Source of the DNA: Alligator mississippiensis
Taxonomy: Eukaryota; Chordata; Crocodylia; Alligatoridae
DNA length: 64,000 bases
Direction: 5' to 3'
NCBI RefSeq assembly: GCF_030867095.1
Contig: NC_081829.1
Coordinates: forward strand, 92,403,261 to 92,467,260
In this document: piece by piece, positions 51,801 through 56,600 of the stretch
Position numbering within the stretch: position 1 is the first letter of the stretch
Layout of the letters: each line of letters begins with the position of its first letter
Translations under genes and position numbers: made by a program
The notes under the pieces: generated by a model
What the model was told of the DNA's origin: nothing
What the model saw: the letters and a program-made list of their open reading frames with translations, nothing else
Databases searched by the model: none

Positions 51801-52542
51801 TGAGTGCATGTATAGATGCTCCCTAAGAGCACTGGGGGGGGGGGGGTATAGAGAGAGGCTGAACTCAGCTCCCTGTAGGGAATGGGGGGACAGTACCACC
51901 CTGTGGGGGGGGTCCAAACCATTTTGTAGGGGGGGTACCACACTGCTGGGGGGGTTCAAACCATTGCATGTGCCTGTGTGGGGGGTGGTACCACTGTGCT
52001 GGGACCATTCCATGTGGGGGGACTACAGTACTACTCTGCTGGGGGTCCAAACCATTGCATGTGTGTGGGGGGGGGTTACCACCGTGCTGGGGCCATTCCA
52101 TGTGGGGGAACTACGGTACTAATCTGCTGGGGGTCCAAACCATTCCATGGGGGGGGGTGGTACCACACTAATGGAGAAGTGGGCCGAACCATTCCATGGC
52201 GGGGGGAAATGGTACCACTCTGCTGCGAGTCCAAACCATTCCGTGTAGGGATGGCAATAGCACCCCGCTGGGGGTCCAAACCATTCGCGGGGGGGGGGTG
52301 GAGTACCACCACACTATTACCACACTGGGGGTCCAAACCATTCCGTGTGGGGGGGGGGGGGGGCTCTAACACCCACCTCCTCCGAAGTCGGGCGCCGCCA
52401 GGTCCCGCTCCCAGCCGTCCACCTTCCTCAGGTGCTGGTAGACCAGGTTCTCCTTCTCCTGAGGGCTGACGGCGTCCAACAGCGCATACTCCAGCTGCGT
52501 CTGGGCGGGCAGCAGTGCCGGGAGTCCGCCGGCCGCCGCCAT
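3576..52542 (-). CDS. NHLRC2: NHLRC2, NHL repeat-containing protein 2 (partial, coding exons 1-10)
   Basis: Ten exons joined in order 52542-52377, 46648-46496, 32103-31648, 30545-30424, 28464-28335, 9135-9042, 8754-8523, 8094-7972, 7006-6797 and 3835-3576 give one continuous frame of about 648 codons. The product closely resembles human NHLRC2 (about 726 residues), so roughly 75 C-terminal residues are missing. Layout: N-terminal helix-rich segment (1-50), thioredoxin-like domain (about 55-220) with a CCINC motif at 85-89, then NHL blades rich in 'VAD(T/S)xNH' motifs (about 225-560), then the start of a C-terminal beta domain. Every exon join keeps frame; the splice sites are GT-AG except intron 9, which is GC-AG. 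Known biology: NHLRC2 is an essential, probably cytosolic protein, and human variants cause FINCA disease; its biochemical activity is not settled. It is divergent from DCLRE1A and shares its CpG-rich promoter region. The exon 10 donor is the least certain boundary. Confidence 0.97.
4596..5558. mobile_element. Palindromic hAT-like element, copy A of the CACCGAT family
   Basis: The ends are TAGAGGCGCACCGACACATC and, complemented, TAGGGGTGCATCGATTTATA. Eight-bp target duplications flank it: AAATTAAA (4588-4595) and AAATTAAG (5559-5566). The two halves are inverted copies: 'GGCTGGTAAGTCTGT' near 4780 recurs inverted near 5430, and 'GGCCCCCATGG' near 4815 recurs inverted near 5395. The element is therefore close to one long palindrome. 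Its 150-230-codon open frames lie in GC-rich arm sequence and are not genes. No transposase was recognised. Confidence 0.85.
6015..6445. mobile_element. Palindromic hAT-like MITE
   Basis: Terminal inverted repeats begin TAGGACCCTAC (6015) and, from the other end, TAGGGCTCCACC. The 8-bp flanks are CTTATAAG (6007-6014) and CTCATAAG (6446-6453), differing at one base. The inner halves pair: 'TTTAATCTTGCAGG' (6062) with its complement near 6395, and 'GCTGTTTTTGCCTCC' (6175) with its complement near 6250. It can fold into an imperfect hairpin of about 430 nt. Confidence 0.82.
6797..7006 (-). CDS. NHLRC2: NHLRC2 coding exon 9 (NHL blade; GC splice donor)
   Basis: This exon holds 70 codons, residues 493-562: [19 protein letters not shown], '[18 protein letters not shown]', then '[20 protein letters not shown]' and IVSM. 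The acceptor is TCCTTAG|ATTAAG. No GT occurs at the position required by the family alignment. Reading stops at CCATG|GCAAGT, and exon 10 resumes in frame with LPIL, so the intron uses a GC donor with otherwise good +3 to +6 consensus. Confidence 0.94.
7007..7971 (-). other. NHLRC2 intron 8
   Basis: 965 bp, GT-AG. AT-rich with A and T runs; no repeat family or gene recognised. Confidence 0.85.
7972..8094 (-). CDS. NHLRC2: NHLRC2 coding exon 8 (NHL blade)
   Basis: This exon holds exactly 41 codons, residues 452-492: '[20 protein letters not shown]' then '[20 protein letters not shown]', an NHL repeat. The acceptor is TTTTAG|AATT and the donor CATAAG|GTGAGT. Both ends are phase 0. Confidence 0.97.
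8095..8522 (-). other. NHLRC2 intron 7
   Basis: 428 bp, GT-AG. Nothing distinctive seen. Confidence 0.85.
8523..8754 (-). CDS. NHLRC2: NHLRC2 coding exon 7 (NHL blade)
   Basis: This exon encodes about residues 374-451: '[20 protein letters not shown]', '[14 protein letters not shown]' and '[20 protein letters not shown]', ending GGERDPL. The NHL-type strand '[12 protein letters not shown]' is clear. The acceptor is CCCTTAG|TGATT and the donor CCACTG|GTAATA. It exits in phase 0. Confidence 0.97.
9042..9135 (-). CDS. NHLRC2: NHLRC2 coding exon 6
   Basis: This short 94-bp exon encodes about residues 343-373. It carries the diagnostic '[14 protein letters not shown]' followed by '[10 protein letters not shown]'. 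The acceptor is TTTCAG|GGACC and the donor GGAAG|GTGAGC, with phase 1 in and phase 2 out, so it joins exons 5 and 7 without a break. Confidence 0.94.
10783..10939. repeat. Long imperfect palindrome (hairpin) inside a probable MITE
   Basis: Inner arms of about 35 bp (10818-10851 and 10866-10900) are inverted copies: CTGAGAAAATAGTGGCAGTA against CTGAGAAAATGGCAGTAGTA, continuing into 'CACTTTGAACTAAA'. Outer arms also pair (CATGTCACATGTATCAGC against CATGTCACGTGTATCGGT). The loop is about 14 nt. Possible element ends are at about 10701 (GGCCTACGGG) and 11053 (complement GGCCACTTAA), which share 'ACATGCAT' motifs. No target duplication is clear. Confidence 0.75.
12895..12936. repeat. Tandem duplication of about 20 bp
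   Basis: 'AATCAGAATATATTAGGTTG' occurs twice directly in tandem. A simple local duplication. Confidence 0.8.
13397..14114. mobile_element. hAT-like element with long inverted arms (AATCGAATC family)
   Basis: The termini begin TAGGACCATGC and, from the other end, TAGGAGGGTGTG. Flanking 8-bp direct repeats are ACAGCAAG (13389-13396) and ATAGCAAG (14115-14122). The arms carry several AATCGAATC-like motifs. 'ACAGCTTTAAATGTTTTTT' (13542) has its complement near 13970, so the arms extend roughly 180 bp. The GC-rich centre contains a C run at 13689-13704. No transposase seen. Confidence 0.85.
19690..19810 (+). repeat. MIR/CORE-SINE-like relic
   Basis: 'CACCATCTGTAAAATGGGGA' followed by 'CTTACTATCCTCACAGGG' matches the conserved MIR layout of 'ATCTGTAAAATGGGGATAAT...CCTCACAGGG'. 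Ends approximate. Confidence 0.6.
20137..20303. mobile_element. pogo/Tigger-like MITE
   Basis: Inverted termini (CAGTATAACCTCACTAAAAT at 20137 against GAGTAAAACCTTATTTTAAC from the other end) are flanked by TA on both sides (20135-20136 and 20304-20305). About 167 bp, non-coding. The TA target and 'AACCTCACT' ends fit pogo-type Tc1/mariner MITEs. Confidence 0.6.
20395..20640 (+). mobile_element. Possible Charlie-like hAT fragment
   Basis: Begins CAGGGGGTGGTAACCTACAG, followed by 'TGGAGCCACTGGATTCAGCC', a pattern shared with other elements in this window (22094, 38411, 55609). The second end was not located. Confidence 0.4.
22094..23378. mobile_element. Charlie-like hAT element inserted in the CR1
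   Basis: Termini: TACGGGCTGGCAAACTTTGT (22094) and, complemented from the other end, CAGGGATCAGAAGCCTACAA. Imperfect 8-bp flanks are GTCTAAGC (22086-22093) and GTCTAACT (23379-23386). 'GGGCCAGATTTGACC' near its right end is typical of Charlie-type non-autonomous elements. It is itself split by the element at 22335-23357; without that insert it is about 250 bp. Confidence 0.72.
22335..23357. mobile_element. Palindromic hAT-like element, copy B of the CACCGAT family
   Basis: Perfect 8-bp target duplication ATTGTAGG at 22327-22334 and 23358-23365. Ends are TAAAGGTACACCGAC and, complemented, TAGGGGTGCACCGAT. Both halves are inverted copies with arms near 500 bp: 'GGCTGGTAAGTCTGTTGGGG' (about 22516) recurs inverted near 23225, and 'GGGCAGGCTGCT' (about 22742) recurs inverted near 22995. 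Same family as 4596-5558. No transposase; internal open frames are incidental. Confidence 0.88.
24871..25447. mobile_element. Palindromic hAT-like element, copy C of the CACCGAT family
   Basis: Ends TAGAGGTGCACTGATACATT and, complemented, TAGGGGTGCACCAATAGAGA. The 8-bp flanks are GTTAAAAT (24863-24870) and GTTAGAAT (25448-25455). Shorter (577 bp), with a different interior from copies A and B but the same terminal 'CCGATA...GGCCGATA' motifs and a shared 'CTGGTAAGTC' motif. Confidence 0.82.
27809..28234. mobile_element. Probable PIF/Harbinger-like MITE
   Basis: Inverted ends of about 25 bp: GGGCGTGCCCAGATGAACAC (27809) against GGGCATGTCCACATGAACGT from the other end. The interior has further short inverted motifs ('GCAGTGGCACA' / 'TGTGCCACTGC', about 28152-28176). 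A 3-bp target duplication is not preserved clearly. Confidence 0.6.
28335..28464 (-). CDS. NHLRC2: NHLRC2 coding exon 5
   Basis: This exon encodes about residues 300-342: '[18 protein letters not shown]', '[19 protein letters not shown]' and 'IFGNSG'. It matches the third propeller segment of vertebrate NHLRC2. The acceptor is CTCATAG|ATTG and the donor TTCAG|GTATGT. The 19.2-kb intron 5, the longest in the visible part of the gene, follows it. Confidence 0.95.
28465..30423 (-). other. NHLRC2 intron 4
   Basis: 1,959 bp, GT-AG. It holds a pogo-like MITE at 29619-29878; nothing else was recognised. Confidence 0.85.
29619..29878. mobile_element. pogo/Tigger-like MITE
   Basis: TA-flanked (29617-29618 and 29879-29880). 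Ends are CAGGAAAGCTTTGCTATCCA and, complemented from the other side, CAGGCAACCCTCACCATTTA. These match the general 'CAGGCAACCCTCACTATTTGCGG' style of pogo ends. About 260 bp, non-coding. Confidence 0.68.
30424..30545 (-). CDS. NHLRC2: NHLRC2 coding exon 4 (NHL blade)
   Basis: This exon encodes about residues 259-299: [16 protein letters not shown] followed by '[19 protein letters not shown]', a textbook NHL repeat. The acceptor is TTTAG|GTCC and the donor AGAAAG|GTACAC. It ends in phase 0, and exon 5 continues with IDLE, completing the LIRKIDLE strand seen in orthologs. Confidence 0.97.
30546..31647 (-). other. NHLRC2 intron 3
   Basis: 1,102 bp, GT-AG. No repeat family or gene recognised. 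Confidence 0.85.
31648..32103 (-). CDS. NHLRC2: NHLRC2 coding exon 3 (rest of thioredoxin-like domain, first NHL blade)
   Basis: This is the largest NHLRC2 exon seen (456 bp, about residues 107-258). It starts '[16 protein letters not shown]' and includes the conserved '[17 protein letters not shown]' strand with the cis-proline position of thioredoxin folds. It then has '[16 protein letters not shown]' and a first NHL-type strand, '[14 protein letters not shown]'. The acceptor is CTTTCAG|ATGG and the donor GGAG|GTAAGG; both keep phase 1. Confidence 0.97.
32808..33083. mobile_element. PIF/Harbinger-like MITE
   Basis: Inverted ends GGCCGCGTTCAGACGA (32808) and, complemented, GGCTGCATCCAGATGA (33083). 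It is flanked by the 3-bp duplication TTA (32805-32807 and 33084-33086), the preferred target of PIF/Harbinger transposases. 276 bp, non-coding. A related 'TGTGTTCAGACGAGCATGG' occurs at about 33236 and may mark a second, degraded copy. Confidence 0.75.
38411..39000. mobile_element. GC-rich repeat, possible hAT-derived
   Basis: Starts 'CAGGAGGGTCAAAAATATGG' then 'CCCACTGGCTAGATCAAACC' and 'GATCCAGCCC', resembling Charlie-like ends elsewhere in the window. The far end is not resolved and it runs into the tandem array at 39000. Confidence 0.4.
39000..39600 (+). repeat. Tandem repeat, four diverged units of about 152 bp
   Basis: A 'GAGCCCTGAGCCAGGCTC'-like block recurs at about 39014, 39167, 39318 and 39472. 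Each is followed by a 'CCTCC...CACATGGCCAGC' block and a 'CCAGCAGGGAATG'-like block. Spacing is 151-154 bp. No coding potential is apparent. Confidence 0.65.
40990..42170 (+). mobile_element. CR1 LINE fragment with reverse-transcriptase remnant
   Basis: Plus-strand CR1 3' portion. The frame at 41055-41140 reads '[17 protein letters not shown]', equivalent to the RT motif LDFSKAFDT of CR1 elements. Further on come 'TTGGACCTCAGCTGGAGAAC' and the 3' region ('GCAGTTGGACTAGATAACAC'). Frames are broken by stops; it is a dead copy. Confidence 0.82.
46496..46648 (-). CDS. NHLRC2: NHLRC2 coding exon 2 (thioredoxin-like CCINC motif)
   Basis: This exon encodes residues 56-106 and was found by translating the minus strand between an AG acceptor (46649-46650) and a GTATCA donor (46495). 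It contains '[19 protein letters not shown]', the beta strand 'VVVLDFF' and then CCINC (residues 85-89), the position of the redox CxxC motif in thioredoxin folds. It joins in phase 1 with exons 1 and 3. It is too short, and too interrupted by its splice phases, to show up as a large open frame. Confidence 0.95.
47767..47790 (+). repeat. (GTA)n microsatellite
   Basis: About eight uninterrupted GTA units. Confidence 0.9.
49000..49096 (+). mobile_element. CR1 3' end fragment
   Basis: 'GGCTGGGATGATGTAGTTGG', then 'CCTGCTTTGAGCAGGG' and 'AGGTCCCTTTCAACCCTAAT' with a TTTCTATGATTT tail, the canonical sauropsid CR1 3' terminus. Confidence 0.88.
49511..50270 (-). mobile_element. Solo LTR of an endogenous retrovirus-like element
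   Basis: The 760-bp block has short inverted termini: TGTCGGGGCC at 49511 and, from the other end, TGTCAAGGCCC, giving the TG...CA form. Read on the minus strand it has a TATA-like TATAAGAGG (50033-50041) preceded about 15 bp upstream by ATTGGCTT. It contains two related 'GGAGCCTAGCAA(A/G)CTC' motifs. No internal retroviral genes and no second LTR are present, so it is a solo LTR. The 5-bp target duplication is not obvious. It lies in NHLRC2 intron 1, in the same orientation as the gene. The retroviral class is not assigned. Confidence 0.72.
50676..51823. mobile_element. PIF/Harbinger-like palindromic element with CR1 insertion
   Basis: Ends GGGTGCACCTACACATGCAC (50676) and, complemented, GGGAGCATCTATACATGCAC (51823), flanked by the 3-bp duplication TAA (50673-50675 and 51824-51826). 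Internally 'GTATTCAGTGTCCCC' with 'TTCAAAATGGTGGC' (about 50910-50945) recurs inverted at about 51210-51243, around the CR1 piece. It also has repeated 'TTAATGCACATTA'-like motifs. No transposase seen. Confidence 0.75.
50950..51181 (+). mobile_element. CR1 3' end inserted in the Harbinger-like element
   Basis: 'GGCTAGACATAAGGAAAAAC', 'CTCCCCCCAGAGGTGGTAC', 'CATCTTGACGTCCATCTTGC' and a terminal 'CATCTATGAAACTAC' are CR1 3' signatures. It appears less degraded than the other CR1 pieces in the window. Confidence 0.85.
51832..52363 (+). repeat. G-rich tandem repeat, about ten units of about 46 bp
   Basis: 'GGGGGTCCAAACCATTCCATG'-like units recur at about 51911, 51954, 52000, 52038, 52090, 52131, 52182, 52228, 52274 and 52331. 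They are separated by G runs of 5-15 and by 'GGTACCAC(A/T)CTGCTGG'. The array starts right after the Harbinger-like element and stops about 14 bp before the NHLRC2 exon 1 boundary. Confidence 0.9.
52377..52542 (-). CDS. NHLRC2: NHLRC2 coding exon 1
   Basis: This exon encodes residues 1-55 plus one base. The ATG at 52542-52540 sits in a good Kozak context (GCAAGATGG) and begins [15 protein letters not shown], matching the start of vertebrate NHLRC2. It continues through 'LEYALLDAV' and 'KVDGWERDL'. The donor is GGAGGAG|GTGGGT at 52376. The open frame continues upstream of this ATG, but that part has no homology to the family, so the ATG at 52542 is preferred. The donor lies only about 14 bp from a long G-rich tandem repeat in intron 1. 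Confidence 0.95.
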
Positions 52543-53199
52543 CTTGCTTCCCTCCGTTCCCCCTTCGCAGCGCTGTTTACCCACCTGCTTTTCCCGCGCC
52601 GCACATTCGACACGTCCTGCCTGTGCAGCCCGCGAAATTAACCCCCCCCGAGGCGGCGCGAGTCTGGTTTGAAAAACGCGGCATTTCTCATGTTCAAAAA
52701 AACCGCAAACAACAATAAAATGATGATTTGCAGCGGCACATTCGTCAAAAAAAACCAATGACGGCCAACGGTCGGTAGATTCGACACTCGCATTTTTTTT
52801 TTTCCCGTTCGAGGAGGAGACAGAAAGACACGGTGAGAGGGGAAGATGATGAAAAGGAATGAAAGATGCTAATATTTGTAGGGCGCCAAGCTGGAGTTGT
52901 GGGGGGCGGGGTCGGTGGGTATCGAAAGTGCGGGAACGGATCGGGAGGCGCTGCCGGGCCCAAGGGCTCCCGCCGCCGGGTGAGGAGCGGGGCTGGCGGG
53001 GGAGGGGTGGTGGGAGAGGGGAGGGGAGGATGGTGAGGTATGTGGGAGATGGGGAGGCAGGAAGGATCATCCAGCTGTAAATCATTGCAAATCTTCCTCC
53101 CGGCAGGCTGCCCTGCTTCAATGGAGCCGCAGGGAAGAGAGCAACCGTCTTGGAGGGACGAGACCGGCCCCCCAGATTGACTTTCCGCTGTGCGTGGCC
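52543..53199. promoter_or_regulatory. Bidirectional promoter region, NHLRC2 / DCLRE1A
   Basis: 657 bp separate the two divergent start codons. The stretch is CpG-rich compared with the AT-rich introns around it. Visible candidate elements are an E2F-like site (CTTTTCCCGCGCC, 52588-52600), a CCAAT box (52755-52759) and an Sp1-type GC box (GGGCGGGGTC, 52903-52912). I saw no convincing TATA box, as is usual for CpG-island promoters. A possible DCLRE1A 5'UTR intron is suggested by CCGG|GTGAGG at 52979 and a pyrimidine-rich CCGGCAG acceptor at 53106. Start sites are inferred, not seen. Confidence 0.75.
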
Positions 53200-53632
53200 A
53201 TGTCCCAGGGAGGCCCGTTGGAAGAGGACATTTGGGAGTATAAATCCATTCGCAAACCAAAATGCATGCCGCGGGGTCAGGACGCGGTGACCCCCTCCAC
53301 CTCCCTGCCGCTGCCCAGCCCCCGCAAAGGAGCCGGTGGGAAGAAGAGGAGGAAAAAACCATCGGGGAAAAAGGCCAAGCCCGAGACCAGCGAGCAGGAA
53401 GCCCCAGGTCAAGCCCTTGGCAAAGAGGACCCAAGTGGGCAGGCGCAGGATGATGGCACTGCTCCCGCCAAGCTGAGCGGGAGCTGTAACAAAAAACAAA
53501 CGCCGCAAAAGGCCAGGCCAATTTATGAGGGCTACTGTCCAAGCTGCCAAATGCCCTTCTCTTTACTCTTAGTGCAGACCCCCCGGTGGCACGTTGCTGA
53601 ATGTTTGGACGCTCCAAGTGCTGCTGGAAAAG
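53200..53632 (+). CDS. DCLRE1A: DCLRE1A coding exon 1 (UBZ4 zinc finger)
   Basis: This exon encodes residues 1-144 plus one base. The ATG at 53200 (GTGGCCATGT) begins [16 protein letters not shown], matching the human '[14 protein letters not shown]' start. A lysine/arginine-rich stretch (about 48-60, '[13 protein letters not shown]') could be a nuclear localisation signal. The UBZ4 finger is 'YCPSCQMPF' to 'TPRWHVAEC' (C113, C116, H131, C135). The donor is GGAAAAG|GTAAGC. An in-frame GTG six bases upstream is not needed. Confidence 0.95.
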
Positions 53633-56600
53633 GTAAGCAGGTGCCAAGAGAGGAGACGCCCAACAGGTTTTATATAGTCAAATGAAATTGCTGTGTCGTG
53701 TTTCACTCTGAATTGCACTGGTGAGGTATCCGACGCGGTTTTTGTAGTGGATGAGAAGAGCCATTTTGGTTTTGGATCATTTTATCAGCATTCATTTCAC
53801 AGCAGGGTTTGCGCTCGGACGTCTGTCACGGGACTTGGATAGACTGACTCTTGTTCGTTGGTGGCCGACCTCCAGCGCAAGGGCCACAAGCTGCAGGTGC
53901 AGGCTCTGAATGTGTCATGGGGCAGATCATGGGGAGGACAGGCGGTGTGGGCAGAAGGGAGAGCAGTAGATCGGGCCGGGAGCGGAGAGCAGAGTGGCAG
54001 ATTGGGCAGGGGCGGAAAGTGGGACAGCAGATCAGGCAGGGAGCAGAAAGCAGGGTGGCGGATCAGGCAGGAGGTGGAAAGCAGAGTGGCAGATTGGGTA
54101 GGGAGCAGAAAACAGTAGCGGAGTGGGTGGGCAACAGGGATTTCATGGCACTCGGGGGGGAGGGGTGGTCTAATTGGTGGCACACCAGCCAAAAAGATTG
54201 GCCAGGGCACGGCCTAGCCCCGGGGTGGGGGGAGTGGTGAGGCCTGGCCCCGATCCAGCTGGGTAGGGAGGGGGCATGGCCTAGCCCCATGGGGAGAAGA
54301 GGGTGTGGCTCATTCCCAACCAGGTTGCACAAGGTAAGGGGGTACAGCTCAGCCCTGCTCTGTCTCTGGAAGGAGGGGCATGGCCCGGCTCTGATCTGCT
54401 GCAAGGGGTTTGGGAATTTGGCACCAAGTTGGGGTGACGGTGTTAATTGCCACTGGTCCCCTGCCACCAAATTCCCATACTTGTAGGGAGCCCTACAAGC
54501 CAGATGAGTTTACCGTGGGTTGGATTTGGCCCATGAGCTGGAGGTTGAGTACCCTGGTGTTAGCACATATTTAGCATTTCACAAACTATGCCAACATTTA
54601 TGGCATAATCCTGAATTCTTTCCTAACAAAAACCTTCTATTAATTAAAATATCACTTCTGTTTGTCACTGAGTTTTTCTTTCCTCAGACAACTAATTCTA
54701 TGATTCCTGGTCCAAATTGCTGTTCAGATCTTTGAGGACAGGATGTGGAGGCAAAAATGAAGTCTTGAGTGCTGAGTCCAACCAATGAAAGACTAGTGCT
54801 GATATATTAGACTTCAGACCTTGCACAGGACTCTGTAGAAATACCATCTAGAATGAGTCTGCTATGAAAATGTGAACCTAAAAGTAGATTTGTTTTCATT
54901 TCCAGATAGGAGTGGGAGCAAGAGGTTTGGGACCCTCTAAAATAGTATGTGCTACCATCTTTTAGGGATCCATGGCAAACTTATAAATCATTCAGGATCT
55001 TTTTCAGTTTTTTGAAAATTGGAAGTATACAGCCACAAAACTTTAAATTTAAAGGATGCTTCATTAAGTAACCACTTCTCTTTTCTTGTTATAATTTTGT
55101 AGCTTTTCTTGAAGGGCCTTTGAAGTCATTGTAGAATAATGGAAAGGGGAGGTTTTAACTTGTAGTTTTTTTTATAGCCTTAACCTTAGGCCAACATGTC
55201 TGCCATGTTACTTTCAGCTTTGAAGTAAGAGTTGTAGAACCTTGCTTTTTGGCACCGAACCCAAAAATTCTCAAAAGCATTTAAGGACAGCTATGTGTAG
55301 ACCATGGCATTTGTGACTATTAAGGGAAAAGCGCATGCATGCCTGAGTTCATGTTAGGGATGGAAAGCCATTGATTATTTATTAAGGTCCAAAGCGTAAA
55401 ATACATGCGGCCATGAGTAGTTGCTTTAGCATTTAAAAAAAATTATATGTAGCCCAACTGACAATTTTGAGGTAGGATTTCAGGTTAATGTGACTGAAAG
55501 CAGCTCTGGTCTGTCTCTGCCTTTGGCTCCAACAACTATTTACAGGGAAAAGCCTTTAATGGCCATGTTACAATATTGTGAAAAATCACTGTATATGTTC
55601 ATACAAACCAGGGGTGGCAAACATATGGTGCACGTGCTACAAGTGATGTGGACACCCTGTGTGTGGCATGTGGCAGATCAGGGAGGGAGGGAGCATGTAG
55701 CACAGCAACATATAGGACAGGAAGTGGACAACAGAGCAACAGATCAGGCAGGGAGCAGAGCAGCAGATTGAAGAAGAGAAAAGGGATTAGAGTTACACTT
55801 GGGGAGGACAGAGGGCGAATTTGTGGCATGTCTGCCAAAAAACTTGTCCCGTACTGATATAAATGATCAATTGTGTTACTCTGTTTAACTTTTTTCTCAG
55901 AATGTCCTGATGGTTTACTGTGCAATTCTACTATTCCATCGCATTACAAGCGCTATACACATTTTTTTCTTGCTGCTAGTAGAGCAGGAGATTATTTTGT
56001 AGACTCTTCAGCACAAAGCCCAGAGAACAAGTTCGCACATCCTATTGCTGCTAAGTCAAGCTGCTTTCCAGGCCTCCTGGATGAAATCTCACAGAATGAG
56101 AAACAAACCAAGAATGTAAGAAATGCCCCAAATGATGATCATACATTTGCGGTACAGATTTCAACACAAGCAAAATCTCCAAGTATAAGCAATGTAAATG
56201 CCTCCTTCTCCATGAATGTTAAAAAGCCCGAGCAGAATCTTCCGCTCACAAAGACAGCAGATAATGATTGCCAGGTTCAGTTTTTTGATTTTCCATTTTC
56301 TCAAGAAAGTGAAGCTGGGGAAGACCTGGACAGTCAGAATGTCTCAAATCAATTAAACCCGTTACTACCAGAAGGTGATGTCAGTGACTGTGAAATTTCC
56401 TACTCCCCGCTTAGGAGCGGTGTAGAAAGTGTTGAAGAAACGGAGGACGAAGAGGATGAAGAAGAGAAGGAAATAAGAAAATCACGAAAGAAATTATTTC
56501 AAGTTCAAAACTTTGATGAAGAGAACCCTGAAAAGGAGGAATCTAGCTGTATGCTGTATAACCAATTTGATGATTCTCCATTTCAGCCTGAACTTGGATA

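Larger units (their letters stand above)
46649..52376 (-). other. NHLRC2 intron 1
   Basis: 5,728 bp, GT-AG. From low to high coordinate it holds AT-rich unique-looking DNA (46649-48980, with a GTA microsatellite), a CR1 3' end, a solo LTR, a Harbinger-like element with an inserted CR1, and a G-rich tandem array next to the donor. Confidence 0.87.
53633..55900 (+). other. DCLRE1A intron 1
   Basis: 2,268 bp, GT-AG. Contains two related G/A-rich repeat elements (53850-54560 and 55609-55835). The stretch 54570-55600 is AT-rich with nothing recognised. Confidence 0.87.

Noticed and set aside
51832-52363. Repeat array as a CRISPR-like array
   Set aside because: Spacing is irregular, units are degenerate and G-rich, and the context is a vertebrate intron. 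It is a minisatellite.
52366-53550. 394-codon minus-strand open frame
   Set aside because: Only the last 55 codons (from 52542) are NHLRC2 exon 1. The rest runs antisense through the promoter and DCLRE1A exon 1, in GC-rich DNA with few chance stops, and has no family resemblance.
52745-53647. 300-codon minus-strand open frame
   Set aside because: It is antisense to the DCLRE1A first exon and promoter. Low-complexity proline/serine-rich translation typical of GC-rich DNA.
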